Source: Acidobacteriota bacterium (GTDB lineage: Bacteria > Actinomycetota > Acidimicrobiia > Spongiisociales > UBA5794). From it: a DNA stretch of 7,117 nucleotides. The translations under genes were made by a program, and so were the position numbers. Within the stretch, counting starts at the first letter, position 1. Each line of letters begins with the position of its first letter. A model generated the notes under the pieces. The model had not been told where the DNA came from. It did not search any database and saw nothing but the letters and a program-made list of their open reading frames with translations. Of the stretch, positions 6,165 through 7,117 are shown piece after piece. The DNA lies in the NCBI GenBank assembly GCA_004356175.1, contig SMXV01000001.1, positions 1 through 7,117 on the forward strand, written 5' to 3'.

Positions 6165-7117
6165 GGTCTTTCCTCGGGAAAAGCTGACCCGATGGAACGC
6201 TCCATCTCAGCCAGAGCTTTCATGTAGTCGGATTCGAGGCGCGCCAGGCCCAGGCGAACCTCAAGCAGCATGCGCTCGCTATCCAACAGGTCTAAGACGC
6301 CAATTGTTCCCGTGGCGTATGCGGATTCAGTGGATAGGAGGGCTTGTTCGGCTTGCGGCAATAACGCCCGCTCGAATAGCGCAATCTGGTCGTCGATCGT
6401 CTCGAGCCGGAACCCTATTGAGCGAACCGCCAATCCGACGTTATTGACAGTACTGCGATAGGCCTGCCGCGCAGCCGCGAATCGCTCGGTCGCCTCTTGG
6501 ACGCCCGCGTCATACTTCGACCGAAATATCGGTATGTTCACGCCGACGCTTAAGCTGTAGACGTCCTTGCCGTTATCAGGCGGCGGATTCATCCGACCGG
6601 CCTCGTCCCGGCGACCGAGGACGTTCCCCCAAGATGCCCCTAGACTGAAGTCCGGCCAATACTGACGTTCGGCGAGCTGGATACTCTTTTCGTTCGTTTC
6701 AATCCGTAAGAATGCCGCTTTCACCTCGGGCCGCTCGTTGCGCCCGATTGCGTAGAGCTGCTTGGCATCGATCTCTTCAACCGGATGTCTCACTAGGCTG
6801 ACGAAGGAAATGGGCTCGTCCGCGGGCCGGTCGCGAAGCACATTCAGGGTTGCCTCGGCGTCAACTCGCTGGCGTTCGAGTTCTTTTGATCGGCTCATGA
6901 CACGAGTGATCTCGGCCTGTAGCTTGATGACTGCTTGTTGCAGTCCGACCCCCTGGGAGTAGCGCGCCTCGGCCATAGTCTCGTAGAGCCTGAGAAGTTC
7001 TTGATCCTGACTCGTGACAGCCAACGCACGGTCGATATAGCCGAGATCGAAGTAGGCGAGCTTCACCTGACGCACGACTTCCGAACGTCGAGCCTGATAA
7101 AACTCGTCGTGAACGGC
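6161..7117 (-). CDS. TolC/OEP-family outer-membrane efflux channel, C-terminal part (CusC-like; 5' end outside window)
   Basis: The frame is open to the right edge, so 318 C-terminal residues are visible; the GTG at 7075 is an internal valine codon. The visible part holds most of the twofold outer-membrane efflux protein repeat. The first half is helical (residues 1-100, with EARYSQGVGLQQAVIKLQAE). The second half starts with NERPEVKAAFLRIETNEKSI (128-147), then PDFSLGASWG and SLSVGVNIPIF, which look like the membrane beta-strands, and then long helices with AYATGTIGVLDLLDSERMLL (267-286). These are standard features of CusC/CzcC/TolC channels. The signal peptide or lipobox and the first strands would lie outside the window. 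As the first visible gene before cusB and cusA it should supply the exit duct of the exporter, which makes CusC the likely counterpart; sequence alone does not separate CusC from CzcC-type channels here. Confidence 0.9.
   Translation of the reverse strand, partial: AVHDEFYQARRSEVVRQVKLAYFDLGYIDRALAVTSQDQELLRLYETMAEARYSQGVGLQQAVIKLQAEITRVMSRSKELERQRVDAEATLNVLRDRPADEPISFVSLVRHPVEEIDAKQLYAIGRNERPEVKAAFLRIETNEKSIQLAERQYWPDFSLGASWGNVLGRRDEAGRMNPPPDNGKDVYSLSVGVNIPIFRSKYDAGVQEATERFAAARQAYRSTVNNVGLAVRSIGFRLETIDDQIALFERALLPQAEQALLSTESAYATGTIGVLDLLDSERMLLEVRLGLARLESDYMKALAEMERSIGSAFPEERP
6171..6175 (-). promoter_or_regulatory. Ribosome binding site of cusB
   Basis: On the minus strand GAGGA lies six bases before the ATG at 6164, inside the end of the TolC-like gene. 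It supports the four-base overlap start. Confidence 0.65.

Overview
The window is almost entirely coding. It looks like bacterial chromosomal DNA of moderately high G+C, from a Gram-negative organism because it encodes a three-part envelope efflux pump. The style of several proteins suggests Acidobacteriota (Solibacter/Bryobacter-like): the HEIGHLLLG peptidase, the short secreted proteins with signal peptides ending near '...GFGQ', and the CusB N-terminus with a Cys/His metal motif followed by a Met motif. This assignment is inference from remembered family resemblance; no rRNA or other marker gene is present.

Layout. Two genes read rightward at the left end. The first (edge to 298) is the C-terminal part of a HExxH metalloprotease-like protein. 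The second (343-834) is a small membrane-anchored, Cys-rich protein with a TRASH-type motif and a NosL-like C-terminal half. From 850 to the right edge everything is on the minus strand and forms one tight operon. In transcription order it is: an outer-membrane efflux protein of the TolC/OEP family (5' end outside the window), a CusB-type periplasmic adaptor, a CusA-type RND pump, and a secreted protein that appears to hold two PH-like repeats. Two of the three junctions are 4-base ATGA overlaps; in the third, the adaptor stop codon lies inside the ribosome binding site of cusA. The two transcription units converge with only 15 bases between stop codons.

How the genes work together. CusA has the Cu(I)/Ag(I)-type residues rather than the Zn/Co/Cd type: the three-Met periplasmic site and most of the Met relay are present. 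The adaptor has an N-terminal metal-binding module. With the TolC-like channel these make a complete CusCBA-like copper/silver exporter. The NosL/TRASH-like protein is a plausible periplasmic copper handler facing the same operon. The secreted PH-like protein is translationally coupled to cusA, has no function I recognise, and is the most interesting unknown here. No metal-responsive regulator (CusRS, CueR or CsoR type) is visible; if one exists locally it is outside the window.
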